From Colius striatus (Eukaryota > Chordata > Aves > Coliiformes > Coliidae): a DNA stretch of 64,000 nt. Positions 37,601 to 50,345 of the stretch are shown here, piece after piece; within the stretch, counting starts at the first letter, position 1, and each line of letters opens with the position of its first letter. A model generated the notes under the pieces. That model searched no databases and had not been told where the DNA came from. It worked only from the letters and a program-made list of their open reading frames with translations. Made by a program: the position numbers and the translations under genes. The stretch spans positions 20,986,501-21,050,500 of the forward strand of contig NC_084761.1 in NCBI RefSeq assembly GCF_028858725.1, written 5' to 3'.

Positions 37601-40600
37601 GGCACACATTTGTTGGATTTGTTGTTCCACTTCTTCCCACAAACACTTCTGCCTGCCATTTTTCATAATGAAGACTTTGCAGCTATTACACAGCAATCCT
37701 GTTGCCTTTCCTGTGTCAGCAAAAACTTAACCTGGTATAAGATACCATGAAACATACCTATGTTACAAGTAAAAGTGAAACTCAACAGTAGGAAGCCAAG
37801 AGATCCTAAGATAAACCTCTCAGGAAGAACAAGGCCAGAAAAGCAGCTTAGATTCCTTGTGTTTATGACTTCTTTGCCTAAGAATATGAGATTACAGTAC
37901 AGTTGAGAGATTCTGTCTCCAAAGCAGTTAGATTTTATTTTTCAATGGCCTGTGAAGAAAATCTGTAAGTGACAGCAACAGCTTTCATGGAGCCATACTA
38001 GGATTTGTGCCATTCTGAGATCTCTGAATTGGACAAAGATTCTTCACCCTCTGTCTTTAAATACTTCCCTACAGCTATGAATGTGCATGCATCTCCAGAC
38101 CCAGGGAATGTCAGTTTATTTTGTAACCAATAAACCATACACCTACAAAAGAAGAGTTATAAAACATTATTTTATGACAGAAGCAATTAAGCAATTAATT
38201 GGTGATTCCTCTACCTACCACCATCTAAATGTTATAAGGAAACTCACAACTCTACTTTTATGTAGCTCCATTAGAAACATATAATACAGGTCTCAATCCC
38301 TCATTTTACTACCATTCCATTTTAGATAAAATTCACCCCAACTATAAAAGCATCACGACCAACAACACTAAAATCAAGGTTTTTCATATAGTTTTAACAA
38401 TGCTACTGCTACTGTGGTAGTAAAGAGAAATTTGGCTTGCAGAGTGGAATGTTCAGGAATAAGCACAAAGAAAAACATCTTTGAAAACTCTATCACCTGT
38501 AAGCGGAAGAAAAGGAGGACGATAATTTGCAATTAAATGGTCTCATCAACATTTGCTCTTTTTATTCTTCTGATAAAACAGGTCTAAGTGCAAGCTTACA
38601 AAGCAGGGCATATTGGACAGCTGCCATTTCTTGGTACTGTTTGTGGGATCTTAACTTTATCGGCCATAGTTGCTTCAGGATTTATACTTCACCTTCCCAG
38701 TCAAAGGAGCTGTTTTCTCTCCATGTTGATTTTAACTTTGAATGATTAGATAAAGAGAAGACTGTTTCAAAGAAAAACTTATTGGCAGGAGCTTGGAACG
38801 GCAGCAGTGTTGCTGAATGCCAATGAAAGCCAGCTCAGCTGGTAGCACTTCACAGCTGCAGACTGCTTTCCTCTGAGAATTTCAAATCACGTATTCTGTG
38901 CACACCACCAAAAAAAAAATTTAGACATGCTTCAGGAGCTTTGAGCATTTCTTTGGAATTACCAGCAGCTCACATGTACCACTTCCTACATAGCTTAGTG
39001 TTTTTGATCCTGTTTCCTCGTGATCTATGCCAAGGAGGTCCATCCCTGCATTCAGACAGAGCCCTCCTGAAGTTGATTTGTACCATCAGGAACAGAAAAT
39101 CTCCTCAGATCAGGCATAATGTTGTATTGATGCCACCATAAAGGACTGAGAGCAAGACAAGCAATGTATTTAAGATACCTACAGATGACTGTGATAGCTT
39201 TTCTCCAGATGCAAACAGCCACACTACAATTATTTCTGAGGTGGTGGTATAGTGAACTACTGATGTCTCCTTTCCTAAGCTGTATAAAGCTCACATCTCT
39301 CCTGTGGATGAAACGAGTATGAGCTTGATGCTGATAAAAACAGTACTGTCTCTCTTGACCTTAACCATCCATATCTAGGAATTTGAACTGTTCCCTAACA
39401 ACTACTAAGCATATTCAGGACACCTATCTGTTGACCAAATCTCTCTCATTTGAGGCAACTAAAATGAGGGATTATTACTTGGTCTAAATGTGCAGTGCTT
39501 AAAAAAACAAGTGCACCCTGGTTATATCCATGACAGATATATTCATGACAGCCTATCCTTTATGACAGAGGGATCGCACTTAAAATGTGCAGGGAGGTTA
39601 CATCCCCTGTTCCCCTCTCCTGAGCCAGACTGAAACAAGAAGTTCCTATCTCAGAAGTAGCGTCACTAAACGTAATATGGGTTTCTGCCACACTCTCTCT
39701 CTATACACATGTGCGTCAGATTACACACAGTAAGTGTTAATAAGAAGGAAATGAAAGAGCTTTTACCTGGGAGGTTCATTTAAGTACAGGCTCTTGAGAC
39801 TTTGAAATCATATGTGATCCTGGAAGATGGGCTACAGAGCAAAGGGTAGTGAAACAAAGTCAGCTGGTGATTTATTTCCAGAATCTGCATGACTCTGGAT
39901 CTTTCACATAAATGATGTGTCTATTTATAGCTCTATATAGTGACAGCCCCAGTTGTAAACTGAGACTCACAGACTTCTGAGCTGGATTCACACAGACTGC
40001 TGTGAAATTCTCAAATAATAAAATACGGTAAGCTCTCTTCTTCTGTTTTTCACCAAATGTTACTTAGGATATTTGGGTCTATCACATGATATTACGCAGC
40101 CTAGACCTCAGAGAAAAATATAAGCACATATTTTTGAGCAAAACATATGTCCATGTCCCTCAGATGATGACATTCAAGTCTAGCTCTGCTGACTTTCCTC
40201 CACACTGGATTAGGATCTGATGTTACACGACTGAGAGTGCTTAATTTTTATCAGAGCTTGTGCTCACTACTAGGTCAGGCAGGCTGCAAGATCACAAGAC
40301 TGCTATTTAATCTAAAATATGTAGCAGATAACTGGCCCACTGTAGTTATTGCTGCTGTACTGCATAAACCCAGAGAATCAGACCCTTCCTCTTGCTACAT
40401 TTATATGCAAGAACAAGAGACAAAGTATTCAGAAACCTCAAGTCAGACACTAGTCCTGCAGACAGTAGCCTAGAGAGGCCTCTGACTTGGAGATCCTCTC
40501 TGAGAGAGGCAAAGGTGTACCTGCCTCATCACAACGTAAAACCAGTGGAGAACAGGATCTCCTGTCTTTACTCAGAAGCCCAGCAGGGTTTCTTGTTTCC

Positions 40601-43600
40601 AAGTGGAGTTCACACTCATTTTCAGTGTACCAAAGCATCCTTCCTTCCTATTGATCATGCCAGTCCTCAATTTGCAGTGTCTCATTCACTGGTGTTTCCT
40701 GGTCTTGACCATGTTTCACATAAAGCAAATTAAAAGTGAGTTTCCTCTCCCAAATGTAATCATTACTGGCAGTGATGGTGGGGGCAGGAAATGTTACTGA
40801 ACATTTTTGGAACCTACACAGAAAATTAAATCTCATTTTATTCCCCTGAGACTGTCACATGTTCTGACTCTAAAACATATTTTTATGCATTTGTCTATGA
40901 TAGAATTTAATCACAAATTTTTAAGATAAGAGATACGAGTAAGCTTTCAGACAAACATGAGCAGACTTCTCTAATCCTGCACCTTGGGAATGGTCTGCTC
41001 AAAAACAGCACCTCAACTGGTCCTTCATCTAAGCCTCCACACTAAACTGTGCTGAAAGCCCTAGTATTTCATATTAAACAACAGTGAAAAAAGATTGATA
41101 TATGCTATGAACTAAATGAGGGACAAAGTATCTGCCCTGTACTTTTGGATCCTAAACACTCCAGACAATCCAGTTCTAGAGATGGCTGGCAACAAAAGCC
41201 CAGTGAAATTTCAAGGTGTTGTAAGATTAACTTTCTAAAATTATCAGTGTAAGGTATGTGGCATAAAGAAAACTCTTGAGGTAAAGGACTCATTGCCCAA
41301 GTTTGGAATTAGGTGCATAGATCAAAGGTTGTGATATCCATAAATTGCTTGTTTATGGCAATAAAATACATAACCATAAAACCAATGTAGAGCATATGGC
41401 AAACACTGCTGGCAGCTAGGAAGGCCTTTCTTCCATGGGCAGCTATTTTTTTGTTGTTCATTACAGGCTTTTTTCCCCATGATTCACTGGAGTTTCAGGT
41501 GCTAGCCTTTGTCAATGAAGAGATGCTGGGCAAGTTGAGCATCTAATCTGGCGTGGAACTCTAATTCAGAAAAAGCCAATAAGAGTGGCAAATAAGACAT
41601 AGAATAAGTTGTCAAGACTTGAATGCCATCTAAGAAAGGTGATCCTGCTGCCTTTGTCACTATACGTCCGCTTGCTGATTTTCAAGAGGATGCAAAGTGT
41701 AACATTGTGTTGGATTCCCCACTCTTCCCACATCCCCACTGCACCCCCACAGGTGCTTTAGCTGCTCCAAAATGTGGTCTTCCATTTCAGCTATATTTGA
41801 GACTGCAAAGGCAGCTCTGTTTCAGGACTGATGGAAAGCACTCTAAGGAATGTGAACTACCTCTGTAAGGGAAACCTCTCACCCTTATTTCCTCAATAAC
41901 AGACTGGTTGAGGAGGCTAAGAAGGGCCAGAATACAGAGATGACATTTCACATCCAATGCCCTGGCCCGCAGAACAACTGGAGAGCTGGAAAAGCTCAAG
42001 TCTTGCCACATTTCAAAGGCAAATTGAGATTTGTCTGTTTGCACAAGATTTTCTAAGCTGCATAGATGGTTGCATAAGAGACAGCAACTTTCTAGACACA
42101 AATGAGAAAAAGCTCACATGGGATAAAGCACATGGGGGAAGCAGCCGAATCAGCAGTGATTGGGAGCACACTGCCTGGGGACTGAGAGCTGTACCCACAG
42201 TCTGTGTGTGTGGCTTCTGGAGAAGGCCAGGAGAAGTCAGCTGCTAAAGCAGGGAGCAGGATGCCTGATTCTGTGCAATGTCACTGTACCTAGCACGACC
42301 TGAAGAGCGGTAAGCAAGAAAAGACTGAGCTCTAGAAACTTTATCCTGCATTAGTGAAAGCCATGCTGAGTGAATACCAACTTACTCTTACATAATCAAC
42401 CATTAAGGGTAAGGAGCATGTAGTTAAGAGATAATACGCATAAGGAGGATCATGCCTAATTCCTGACAGTCCAACACTCTCCTGACAAACCATTTTTTTT
42501 TACACCGGGCTTTCAGTAAGAGCATGAGACAGACTTGAAATGAGAACTACTGCTGTGATGCAGACAATGACAGACTTCTTTCCAAAGAGATCTACAGTCT
42601 GTGAGATAGAACTGCACATGGCTATGCAAGGCTATACTGATTTGGCTTGGTTTGCATAGAACTTTGTATGCATTAACACACACTTCATACTCGGCTTTCA
42701 GACTGCCTAGAAAAGGTGTGGGCTGATGATGAAATGACTTCAGAGTAAACCAGCTATTACTCAGGCTAGCTTCAACATGGCAGTGGCAGTCACCTCAGAA
42801 CCAACACTGCAGAAGTAGCTGTACAAGCAGTTCCTGAAGAGCAGTTGACACAATGACAGGCTGCTCAGCAGCTTGCACTATGGCAGTCCGGTTTTTTGGC
42901 TATCCTCTGAAGTTTACATGCATACTTCAAAGTGCCACAACTTGCTTTAAGCTGACTGCCAACCTAAAATTACATTGGCTGAACTAAAGTGATTTAAGTT
43001 AAGACAATACAGCATCTATGTTAGCAAATGCTCCCTGTCAATACCCCATAGAAAAAAACAGTTCATTGGTCAGGGCGTGACAGGAGATCAGCCGACTTTG
43101 GTCACCAGTTAGACAATAGCACTGGTCAAACCCCTTCCATTTGTTGGCACTTGGTTTCTCTGTCAGAATAACAGAGAGGATAACATTCCTCAGACTAAGT
43201 AGATAAATAATCGATCATATACATACATCACAAGTATTTTAGGGGAGTTACTAAGACACTTGACCCTTCTCAATGGATCACCAGATAAATGCAAAGAGCC
43301 AGTATGAGAGAGGAACAACAGCTTAGGCAGACCACAATCAGTGAAAGGCTCTACATTTACAGAAATGCCAGGATAGATGCCCCCAAACTGTGCTACAAGC
43401 AGGCTTTAACAGGGTGAAATGCCTTGCTGTCATCACCCAGCAGAGTAAACTACCACGTGTTTCAGCCAGTAGTGCTGAACTGGAGCCGTGCTCCAGAGGC
43501 AGCAACATACGAAGCAGCAGAACGAGCTGCACAAAATCTCTTTATAGGGACGGAAAAACAGGAGGGGTGCTTTGGGTGTCCCCTGCTCATCTCACATACT

Positions 43601-44056
43601 GCTGCTCTGGAGAGGGCCCCTCACTCCTGCTGCCGCCCCACAGGCGCTGCCTCAAGTACACTGAATATTACTCGCAGTTACTCAATTTCTGCCCAGCTCC
43701 GGCCCAGTGCAGGCTGACCTCCATCCTGAGCCCCTGCCGAGCCGGGTGGCGAAGGGCAGGGGGAGTTCGCAGGCCAGGGATGCTCCTGCCTTGCCCAGAC
43801 ACAGTTGGTGCAAAGAAAGAGCCAGACAGTACGTTCCAGCAGCCCCTTCCCTCCCTCCCTCCCTCTCTTCCCAGGGTTATTCTGAGAGAAAATAAACCGC
43901 TGAGGAGGGACTGGAGCGGGAATAGGGCTGTGCTCTCACCTGCTTCACCTGCAGGTCCACCACTGTCTGGAAGACGTGCGCTACCAGCAAGGAGATGCTG
44001 GCGATGAGCAGCGTCATGGCCAGGACCCCCACGGTGACGAGGCACAGCGACTTCAT
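22597..44056 (-). CDS. SCARB2: SCARB2 / LIMP-2, lysosomal integral membrane protein (complete, 12 coding exons, 482 aa)
   Basis: A CD36-family lysosomal membrane protein that binds beta-glucocerebrosidase in the ER and releases it in lysosomes. Exons on the minus strand are 44056-43940, 37398-37241, 33383-33236, 31780-31592, 30818-30727, 30057-29938, 29048-28870, 28408-28290, 26521-26448, 25004-24953, 24314-24156 and 22638-22597; the sum is 1449 bases. Membrane segments lie at about residues 4-27 and 437-461. Sequons at N45, N68, N105, N206, N224, N249, N304, N328 and N415 mostly match human sites. Luminal Cys 274, 315, 321 and 332 fit the two disulfides. The short tail ends ERSPLIRTS, an acidic-dileucine lysosomal sorting signal. 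Human has 478 residues; the gain is partly three residues after N304. Histidine 150 is replaced by Thr. The ATG has G at -3. Confidence 0.96.
24156..24314 (-). CDS. SCARB2: SCARB2 coding exon 11 (second membrane helix)
   Basis: Residues 417-469: [20 protein letters not shown], then the hydrophobic helix ([19 protein letters not shown]...) and the CKSRGVSEE start of the cytosolic tail. Confidence 0.94.
24953..25004 (-). CDS. SCARB2: SCARB2 coding exon 10
   Basis: Residues 399-416: [18 protein letters not shown], a 52-base exon. Sequon N415 is completed by the next exon (NES). Confidence 0.92.
25986..26022 (+). repeat. Isolated CR1 3' tail remnant
   Basis: About 35 bases of ATTCTATGAT-type units (ccattctatgatgattcgat, then gattctatgattg), the terminal repeat of CR1. 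No body of the element is visible upstream. In SCARB2 intron 9. Confidence 0.45.
26448..26521 (-). CDS. SCARB2: SCARB2 coding exon 9
   Basis: Residues 375-398: [20 protein letters not shown], then LPEF. The length matches the human exon. Acceptor TTCCCCAG, donor TT|GTAAGT. Confidence 0.92.
27362..27785 (+). mobile_element. LTR fragment of an avian endogenous retrovirus-like element (ERVL-type), SCARB2 intron 8
   Basis: Recognised from the recurring bird LTR text: ggttttagctgggatggaat, then ctggtacagggctatatttt, aaaacaatgttgataacaca and ggaggggacacagccaggac. It starts with TG at 27362. The 3' half is eroded: a 16-T run lies at 27726-27741, near where the LTR's 3' part should begin, and no terminal CA is found. 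No retroviral genes flank it. Antisense to SCARB2. Confidence 0.75.
27726..27741. repeat. Poly(T) tract, 16 bases
   Basis: Homopolymer inside the LTR fragment; length is likely to vary between individuals. Confidence 0.9.
28290..28408 (-). CDS. SCARB2: SCARB2 coding exon 8
   Basis: Residues 335-374: [20 protein letters not shown], then [19 protein letters not shown], the conserved PHFYQAD signature of the family. Donor CCT|GTAAGT. Confidence 0.95.
28870..29048 (-). CDS. SCARB2: SCARB2 coding exon 7
   Basis: Residues 275-334: [20 protein letters not shown], the [18 protein letters not shown] block and [13 protein letters not shown]. There is a three-residue insertion after N304 relative to human. 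Confidence 0.95.
29938..30057 (-). CDS. SCARB2: SCARB2 coding exon 6
   Basis: Residues 235-274: [20 protein letters not shown], then [19 protein letters not shown]. Sequon N249; Cys274 is a disulfide position in human. Confidence 0.95.
30727..30818 (-). CDS. SCARB2: SCARB2 coding exon 5
   Basis: Residues 205-234: [20 protein letters not shown], then [10 protein letters not shown]. Too short to show as an open frame, but the acceptor (TTTTTGCAG) and donor (GA|GTAAGT) are strong. Sequons N206 and N224. Confidence 0.93.
31592..31780 (-). CDS. SCARB2: SCARB2 coding exon 4 (helical bundle that binds glucocerebrosidase)
   Basis: Residues 142-204: [17 protein letters not shown], then [20 protein letters not shown] and DPVFGLFNK. 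In human LIMP-2 this region is the enzyme-binding helical bundle. Position 150, a histidine in human, is threonine (ACA) here. Confidence 0.95.
33236..33383 (-). CDS. SCARB2: SCARB2 coding exon 3
   Basis: Residues 92-141: [39 protein letters not shown] and RTVNIPAV. Sequon N105. Donor GTG|GTGAGT. Confidence 0.95.
33384..37240. other. SCARB2 intron 2 (3.9 kb), nothing recognised
   Basis: Scanned for exons and repeats; no CR1, LTR or exon with convincing splice sites was recognised. The open frames at 35104-35406 and 35586-35882 lie in GC-richer sequence without coding support. Confidence 0.5.
37241..37398 (-). CDS. SCARB2: SCARB2 coding exon 2
   Basis: Residues 40-91 plus two bases: [33 protein letters not shown] and [10 protein letters not shown], the CD36-family N-terminal signature. 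Sequons at N45 and N68. Confidence 0.95.
37399..43939. other. SCARB2 intron 1 (6.5 kb), nothing recognised
   Basis: The largest intron in the window. No identifiable repeat family, exon or RNA gene. It turns GC-rich in its last 400 bases towards exon 1. Confidence 0.5.
43940..44056 (-). CDS. SCARB2: SCARB2 coding exon 1 (cytosolic tip and first membrane helix)
   Basis: Thirty-nine codons beginning [16 protein letters not shown], then the rest of the helix and [11 protein letters not shown] at donor CAG|GTGAGA. Same exon length, within one codon, as the human gene as I recall it, although the sequence is diverged. Confidence 0.93.
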
Positions 44057-44330
44057 GGCTGCCTCCGCCGCTGCCGAGGAAGAACGCAGGCACCGCCACG
44101 GGCGCTGCCGGGCTCCGAGCCGGCCGCAAGGGGCGGGCCCGCGCCCCGCCTGCCCACGGGCCGGGAGGAGGAGCCGCCGCCGCCCGGGCCGCTGCGGAGG
44201 CCGAGCGACGGCACGGCCCGTGCCTCTGCCGGCGGAGGGGTTTTGTGGCACGGGTCTGGCAGGGCCTTGTACCGTGCGGCAGCTGTGCGGTGGCAGTAAG
44301 CTGCTTAGCAGGAAAGAGAAAAACGTATCT
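44057..44330 (-). promoter_or_regulatory. SCARB2: SCARB2 promoter and CpG-island region
   Basis: Dense CpG sequence upstream of the SCARB2 ATG, with GC-box-like motifs (ggggcggg near 44130-44137 and cccgcc near 44146). No TATA box. Transcription start not determinable. Confidence 0.65.
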
Positions 44331-46690
44331 GAAAACAATGTGGTTTTGTTTCTGCTTGCAAGGCGAGCTCCCTCCCGCTGGCACGGCTGAAATCTTCCCG
44401 TGTGTGTGGATGGATCTGCCAGTGCGCGTCTTGCTACGCAGCAGGCATCTTTAAAAGGCTTTCTGGAAACCCAGCAGAAAAACAGCTGTTCTTCAGCATG
44501 ATGATTAGGGAAAAGCTTGTAGGGAACACGAACTGCCTCTAGACTGAATTAAGCTTCACGGTGATTGGATTCTACCGTAATTCAATATAGTTCAGCATCC
44601 ACTAACACAAAAATAAATGGATATACCCATTTCTCCTGTAAAAGACAGCAGACACCATTGCTCCATCTTCTCAGCCATAATTGCGTGCTGGTGCACTGCT
44701 AGCAGAGGATACCTGCAACAAGGGTTTTCCCGGTGTTGGATGCAGTGCGAGTCGACTTCCATCACAGCCTTGGTATTGCACAAAAGGAAGGAAGGCCTCT
44801 GCAGTACAGAGCCCCTCCTCTTGCTCTTCCAAACAGTAAAGCTGGCAACTTGCCACCATCAGCCTGATCCAAATAATGCCTTCCCTAGCAGACAGCAAGT
44901 AGACCATCAGGTGGTTTTCCTGCAAAGAGCTACTGAAGCGTTTTTCCTTGATAAATACTTCTTCCTGTAATTGTAATTGCAGTAACACTGTTAGGTTGCT
45001 CTATGCACTTTTCTTTGGCTTATGAAAGGTTATGAGGTCACATTCCACGGTTGTCTGGAACTGCTGTGGTTTAACCCATGCAGTAAATTATTGAAAAAAT
45101 AAATAGTTCTGACAACTTGTTTTCATTTAGATTCCCACTCCAAAGTGGTATTCTTAGCTTAGTTGCATCATCATCTCTCCAAACAGCAAGCAAAAGAGTA
45201 AATAATTAGAATCTGGTTTTGAAGGGTAATTTAACTGCAGCAATAGAATTCTCCCCTGGGAAAAAGTCTTCCATGGGAATTTTCCTGCTAAAAGCATAAA
45301 CCTTTCCTTACATCACAAAATACTGGCCTTTGGTAGTGACAATTTTTACAAGCAGATACCTCCTCCTGCAGCACATTAAACATATTTTCCAGGGCTGCTG
45401 AAACAGAGGAATGGAGTCTTCTTTCTCATCTCACCTACAGTAGTCTACTTGCTCTGTGACTTCTGTTTTATTAGTGAGGATATCCTGATGCATGCACTGC
45501 AATGTAACCAAAAGAAAGGAAAGAATATTTAAGGAATTCAAACAATCTGAGGTACCTGAAATGGGAAACATAATTTTTGTTTTCCAAGGCTAGATTTTGT
45601 TTCCTGCCACAATAGATGAAGGATTCTTGCAGCCCATCAGAAATTCTTTTACTTGAACCCTGGCAAGAATATTTGTAGATCAAGCAATGATTTCTGCAAA
45701 ATTTTGCAGTGGAAATCTGCCCAGGTGATATACAGAACCACATAGTTTCTCCACACAGATTTTCTAGATTCCCAGTGGGATTTTTTTTCTTTTTTGGCAA
45801 ATTATTTTACCTTTGGAAATGAGAAAAGTGCTTCCTAGTAATGATATGTTTAAAACATTCCTGTGATGAGTGACTCCGCCTCTGAAGCACTGCATGGGAA
45901 TGCAGTGGGTGCACTGCTGGCTCAAGGCACAACTCTGTGCCATAATTACAAAGCCCTGAAACAAGCAGAGGCATATCTTCCCGTTCTGAAGTCACAGTGG
46001 GATTTTAAAAAGGGAAAGGCAGATAAGGCCTACATTCAGGAAAATGTGTAGATGTGCTAGCCCAAAGAAAACTTCATGTCCTCATGCTTTTTCTCTTCTT
46101 GCCCCCACCAATGAATCTTCTCTCTCCCCATTCCTTTCACTTTTTTACTTCTTAATTTGCCATTCCCAAGAATCTCCACCACTTAAAATGACAGTATTTA
46201 CAGACATTCATGACAGTTAACTCTGCTCTTGTGCTACACTTTTGTCTTACCTCCATTGTAAACTCTTGGAGCAGGTTTTTTTTTCCTTTTCCTGTTATTG
46301 TACAGAAGCCATCACAACTGGGATCCCAACTGAGCTGGATGCCTTGCACTAACACCATAAATATAATGAAAATAGGCAAATCCTACTCTGTGAAACATGC
46401 CAGCTCCTATGCTTGAGCCTGACTGACAATTGCTTAGCAAAGAACAAAAGGCAAACTGATATCTGGGATAGATCGTCCCTTCTCTGTTGGATGCCATTCC
46501 TCATGCTCAATGACAGACACGTAGGAGAGGAGCACATCAGAATGGATGTATGTTGCTGGCAGGATCTCCTTGGAAATGTAAAGTTGCAATGGGGGCAGAG
46601 GGCAGCTACATCAGAGAACACTGAGTTGTTAGGGTCTGGAGAAATCCAACTGTGGGAGAACATAGATATGTTAGATAGAGCGGTGGAAAC
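44331..46690. other. Gene-free stretch upstream of SCARB2
   Basis: Several open frames of 60-117 codons exist on both strands here but overlap one another and lack coding character. I see no recognised repeat. Confidence 0.45.
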
Positions 46691-46692
46691 AA

Positions 46693-46815
46693 CAGATCAC
46701 ACAGAATCACAGAATGGCAGAGGCTGGAATGGACTTCTAAAGACCATCTGGTCCAAACCCCTTGCTAAAGCAGGTCCACCTAGACCAGGTCACACAGGAA
46801 CACATCCAGGTGAAT
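46693..46815 (-). mobile_element. CR1 LINE 3' end fragment (reverse orientation)
   Basis: Starts with the reversed CR1 tail (aatcacagaatggcagaggc), then ggtccaaaccccttgctaaa, ending near cacatccaggtgaat. About 120 bases. Confidence 0.85.
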
Positions 46816-49800
46816 ACTGAAAATAAGAAGAGGGGTAGGATATTTTACATTGTCTCTTTGTGTGCATCCATGGCACTTGATGCACCTCTGGTCTTCACCA
46901 CCCAAGATAGGAATCATGCTTGTCCTTACTTCAGTGCTACAATCATCTGTCACTGCTGACAGACCTGTTCACACCAGGTCTAACTGGATCTACATCTTGC
47001 ATTGCTTCCTTTAGGAGCTGTGACCTGAAAGCATACAGAGACATGTAACAGCCTTTCCAGAGCCCAATGTAGTTTCATCTCAACAGTGAGAATGCAATTG
47101 TAGCTAGAAAAGTGTTTTACTTAATAAATACTCTACCAATTTCTGTCTTATCTAAAATTTTGGTAGACATGTCCACTCATCTCCTTCTGCTGCATGATAT
47201 CTGCTTTCATCTGTGTATCTATGGCATTCTGTTTACTTCCATCTACAACACCAGGTTTCTGAATCCTTTATGAATTTTCCTCTAGAATGTAGAGCAGAAG
47301 AAATTCAGAGGTAAATACTAAGACATAAAACATATTACAGGTAGCTTGCAGGTCCTTAACATTTCACGTTTCCTGACAGCTCACCACAGAGAGCCACTGC
47401 TGGCTGGCTATTTCACAACATGGGCCAAGAAGGACAGCAGAACCTTTACATGAAGCACACTCCCAGTATTACTGGACCAGCTCTGGGAAACAGCCAAATG
47501 CATCAGTAATACAGAAAGAAAATGTTTTCAGAGACTTTGCTCCTTTGCCTCTCATACACACACTATCACAGCTAATACACATACTTCTCATCAATGAATT
47601 TACGCATGCTATGTGTGTTTCTAGTAGTGTATCAGTAATAAAATAATAATGTAATTATAAGATCCTGAGCTCAGCTGAGAGTTGAGAATTTTCTGATAGG
47701 TCTGTAAGTGGGTAGTGATCAAATTTCACTGTACTCAAGCTTTAATTTATTCTTCCCACACAGTACAAATTAACTGCTGGCAGGAAAGTAGTTCACTATA
47801 GGGCAGAGTTACCCTGCAATTACTAAGTTCAACACAGACCTTGAAAAGGTCTGGGAACAATGCTGCTGCTTGTGTAGCAGCACCCTTAGCTCTTGGTTTA
47901 GCTGCATGGGAATACACATGAAGTGTGTGCATCACACAGGCTGGGATTTGCATATACAACACTGCTTGACTTCTAGATTTGGGACAATGATTTTTAGGAG
48001 ATGAGAGATTTGCTTACAGCTTTTTTTTTTTTTTTTTTGCTTGTGAGGAAATCAATATTTCATGTTCTTCCTTCTGAAATTTGGTCCTGCTTGACTCTCA
48101 TGTTTTTGACACTCTTCAGTGTCAAATAACCACAGTCCTCCTGAACTGTTAAGCCACACATATGCACACATACCTCTACACGCATGTTCTAATTGAGATA
48201 AAGATCACGTAATACATTTTAAAGTCACATATATACAACTATATTCTCCATAAGATAAGCTATACAAAAATTAGGAAGTGCAGCAACCCCTCAGCTAATT
48301 CTGGTTTGGTTTGCTGCTTCCCTGACTCATCAGCTGCTTCTGCATATTTAGACTCTCGTGACTCAGAGGTGGCAAACTGTGCCACCTGCGTAGGAGGACA
48401 GAGTATTGCTTCAAGCTACCTTTTCCTTACTGTTTTCACCCAGATTTCTCTCCCCACTAAACTCTACTCTCTTTCAAACTTCACCTTGAACCTAATCAGC
48501 CCCATCCTCCCCACTGCATTCACTAGCGTTCTACACTGTGTTGTCTTTACTTAGCTACATGTCTCATTTTCACCACTGCCACAGAGCAGTGCCAGGGCCT
48601 GCACTGCTCAACTAGGGTGCTCTCAAGCTCAGCGTGGACAAGGAACCATGCTAGGGGATGGGGGATGGAGGAACTATATTGTGTAGTGGGAGAATGGCAC
48701 TAGTGGTTGTGTAAGATAGGCTGTGATTTGCACTAAGCTGTGAAACAGATTTTGCTGGGAAAGGAAGGAGAGGAAGTTGCAGGGCACACACTGGGATATG
48801 TGGGAGACTCTGGCAAGTGGCACCATCTGTATAACCTAAACAGTGTAAAAAGCTTGCCGAGGATCTGGCTTGCAGTGCCAAGCCCATCTAATTGGTGAAA
48901 TCTCCTACTGTCAAGGTTTTGCTACCTTAAATCAAATTATAGCAGCTAGACTGCGTATTCCTCCAATGCAGACTACAACAGCCAAGAATACCATCTCTTG
49001 GAGTGTTTGGTTTTACCCTTTTGGACATTAAGTGCCACTGTCCATCTGGTTTCTTCCTCAAGGACACTACAGGTTACAAGAGGAGCCATTATGAGTTACA
49101 CATCTAGAGCCTAGAGAGACTCACACAACTCCAAGCCCTCAGTTCTATACAGTACTGAAGCAGCTCTATGAGAAACTAGGTTTGCTTGTTGCCTTGCTGA
49201 TGAGCACTGCAAACAGCCCTTGGCTCTAGCTAGTCACTTTTGGGACTTCAGGGCCCAAATCCCACAGCAATGGATGAAAACTTTGGCTCCTGATTTGACA
49301 GAGGCTTTGTACACAGCAAGTGCCAAAGTGCAAAGCAAATGACAAATCAGTTTACTCTGTAATGCTGCCAAACACATCTGTTTACTTCAGGACAGAGAAG
49401 GGAGACCTGCTGTTTCCCTCATTTTGGATTCAGCCTGACTGAGCACAGTTTCAACAATCCATATCTAGTTTTAGATGAACTGTGCTACAGAGGGCACATT
49501 TAAAATTAGCACATCAATGGCATGTGTTTCTCTGACAGTGAGTTTTATTCCACATGAATGCCAGTCTCACTGTTAAAAAGGTGAAGGATGCTCCACTGGA
49601 ATACAATAGGATCAGCTCTAGGGAAACATATTTGAAATGTGTTGTTGCTATATCCACACTCAGCACTCCACATTGTTCTTGTTTTGAAGTCAAAGACAAA
49701 CTTTCTATATAATTCTGAGGGAGCAGGTGACTTGGTACCCTAAAAACTCCACTGCAATGCTCTAGGAGTCTTGTTTTTCTCTTTTGTTAACCTATGTTGA

Positions 49801-50345
49801 GCTTCTTACTGATCTGAAAGAATTCAACAGTAGATTCTGGAGCTTAAAATGTGTGCTGCTACATTAAAACCTAGATGCACACTACCTCTACATATGATTT
49901 TATTGAGGAAAAGGGGAGATCTTCTATAGTAAGCAAGGGATTTTTAGTCTCTGCTAAGTGCAGTTGACTGTGCCTGTGCATTTGAGAGAGACTGCAGACC
50001 TATAGTCAGTGTCTGTTTTGTTTTGATCCCGTCTGATGTCACAGGCTGATCTCTTCCCTTGTTCTGGAAATAAACACAGGTATTGAGGGCTGAAATTATA
50101 TGATGTTACTAGCCTACATTACATTATTTACTCAGGCAACCAGCTAACTCTAATTCTGAAATACAAATATCTTTTAGCAGGTAGTATCAGTGGAGTGAGA
50201 GCAGCACAGCTAAGCTCCCTGGAGTCTAACCATGCACAGATCCTGCAGTCTCAGTCCTTAAGTGCACCAAACTTATTGGCACAGATGAGGAAAGAGAGCC
50301 AAATGGCTCACATTGGGATTCTCTTCCTGATTCCCAGTGCCTGTT
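46816..50345. other. Gene-free stretch with a poly(T) tract
   Basis: No exon or repeat family recognised apart from an 18-base T run at 48021-48038. Confidence 0.45.

Noticed and set aside
43668-44384. Long open frames in the GC-rich SCARB2 first-exon region on both strands
   Set aside because: They overlap one another and the real exon 1; open because of high GC content.
44617-44988. Overlapping 117- and 105-codon frames upstream of SCARB2
   Set aside because: They lie on opposite strands over the same bases, and neither resembles a known protein.
45058-45082. Short ctgctgtggtttaaccc word resembling an LTR terminus
   Set aside because: Only about 17 bases match and there is no LTR body on either side.
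46296-46416. Acceptor-like cctgttattgtacag followed by a 37-codon frame ending in a stop
   Set aside because: No recognised protein and no partner exons; could be chance.
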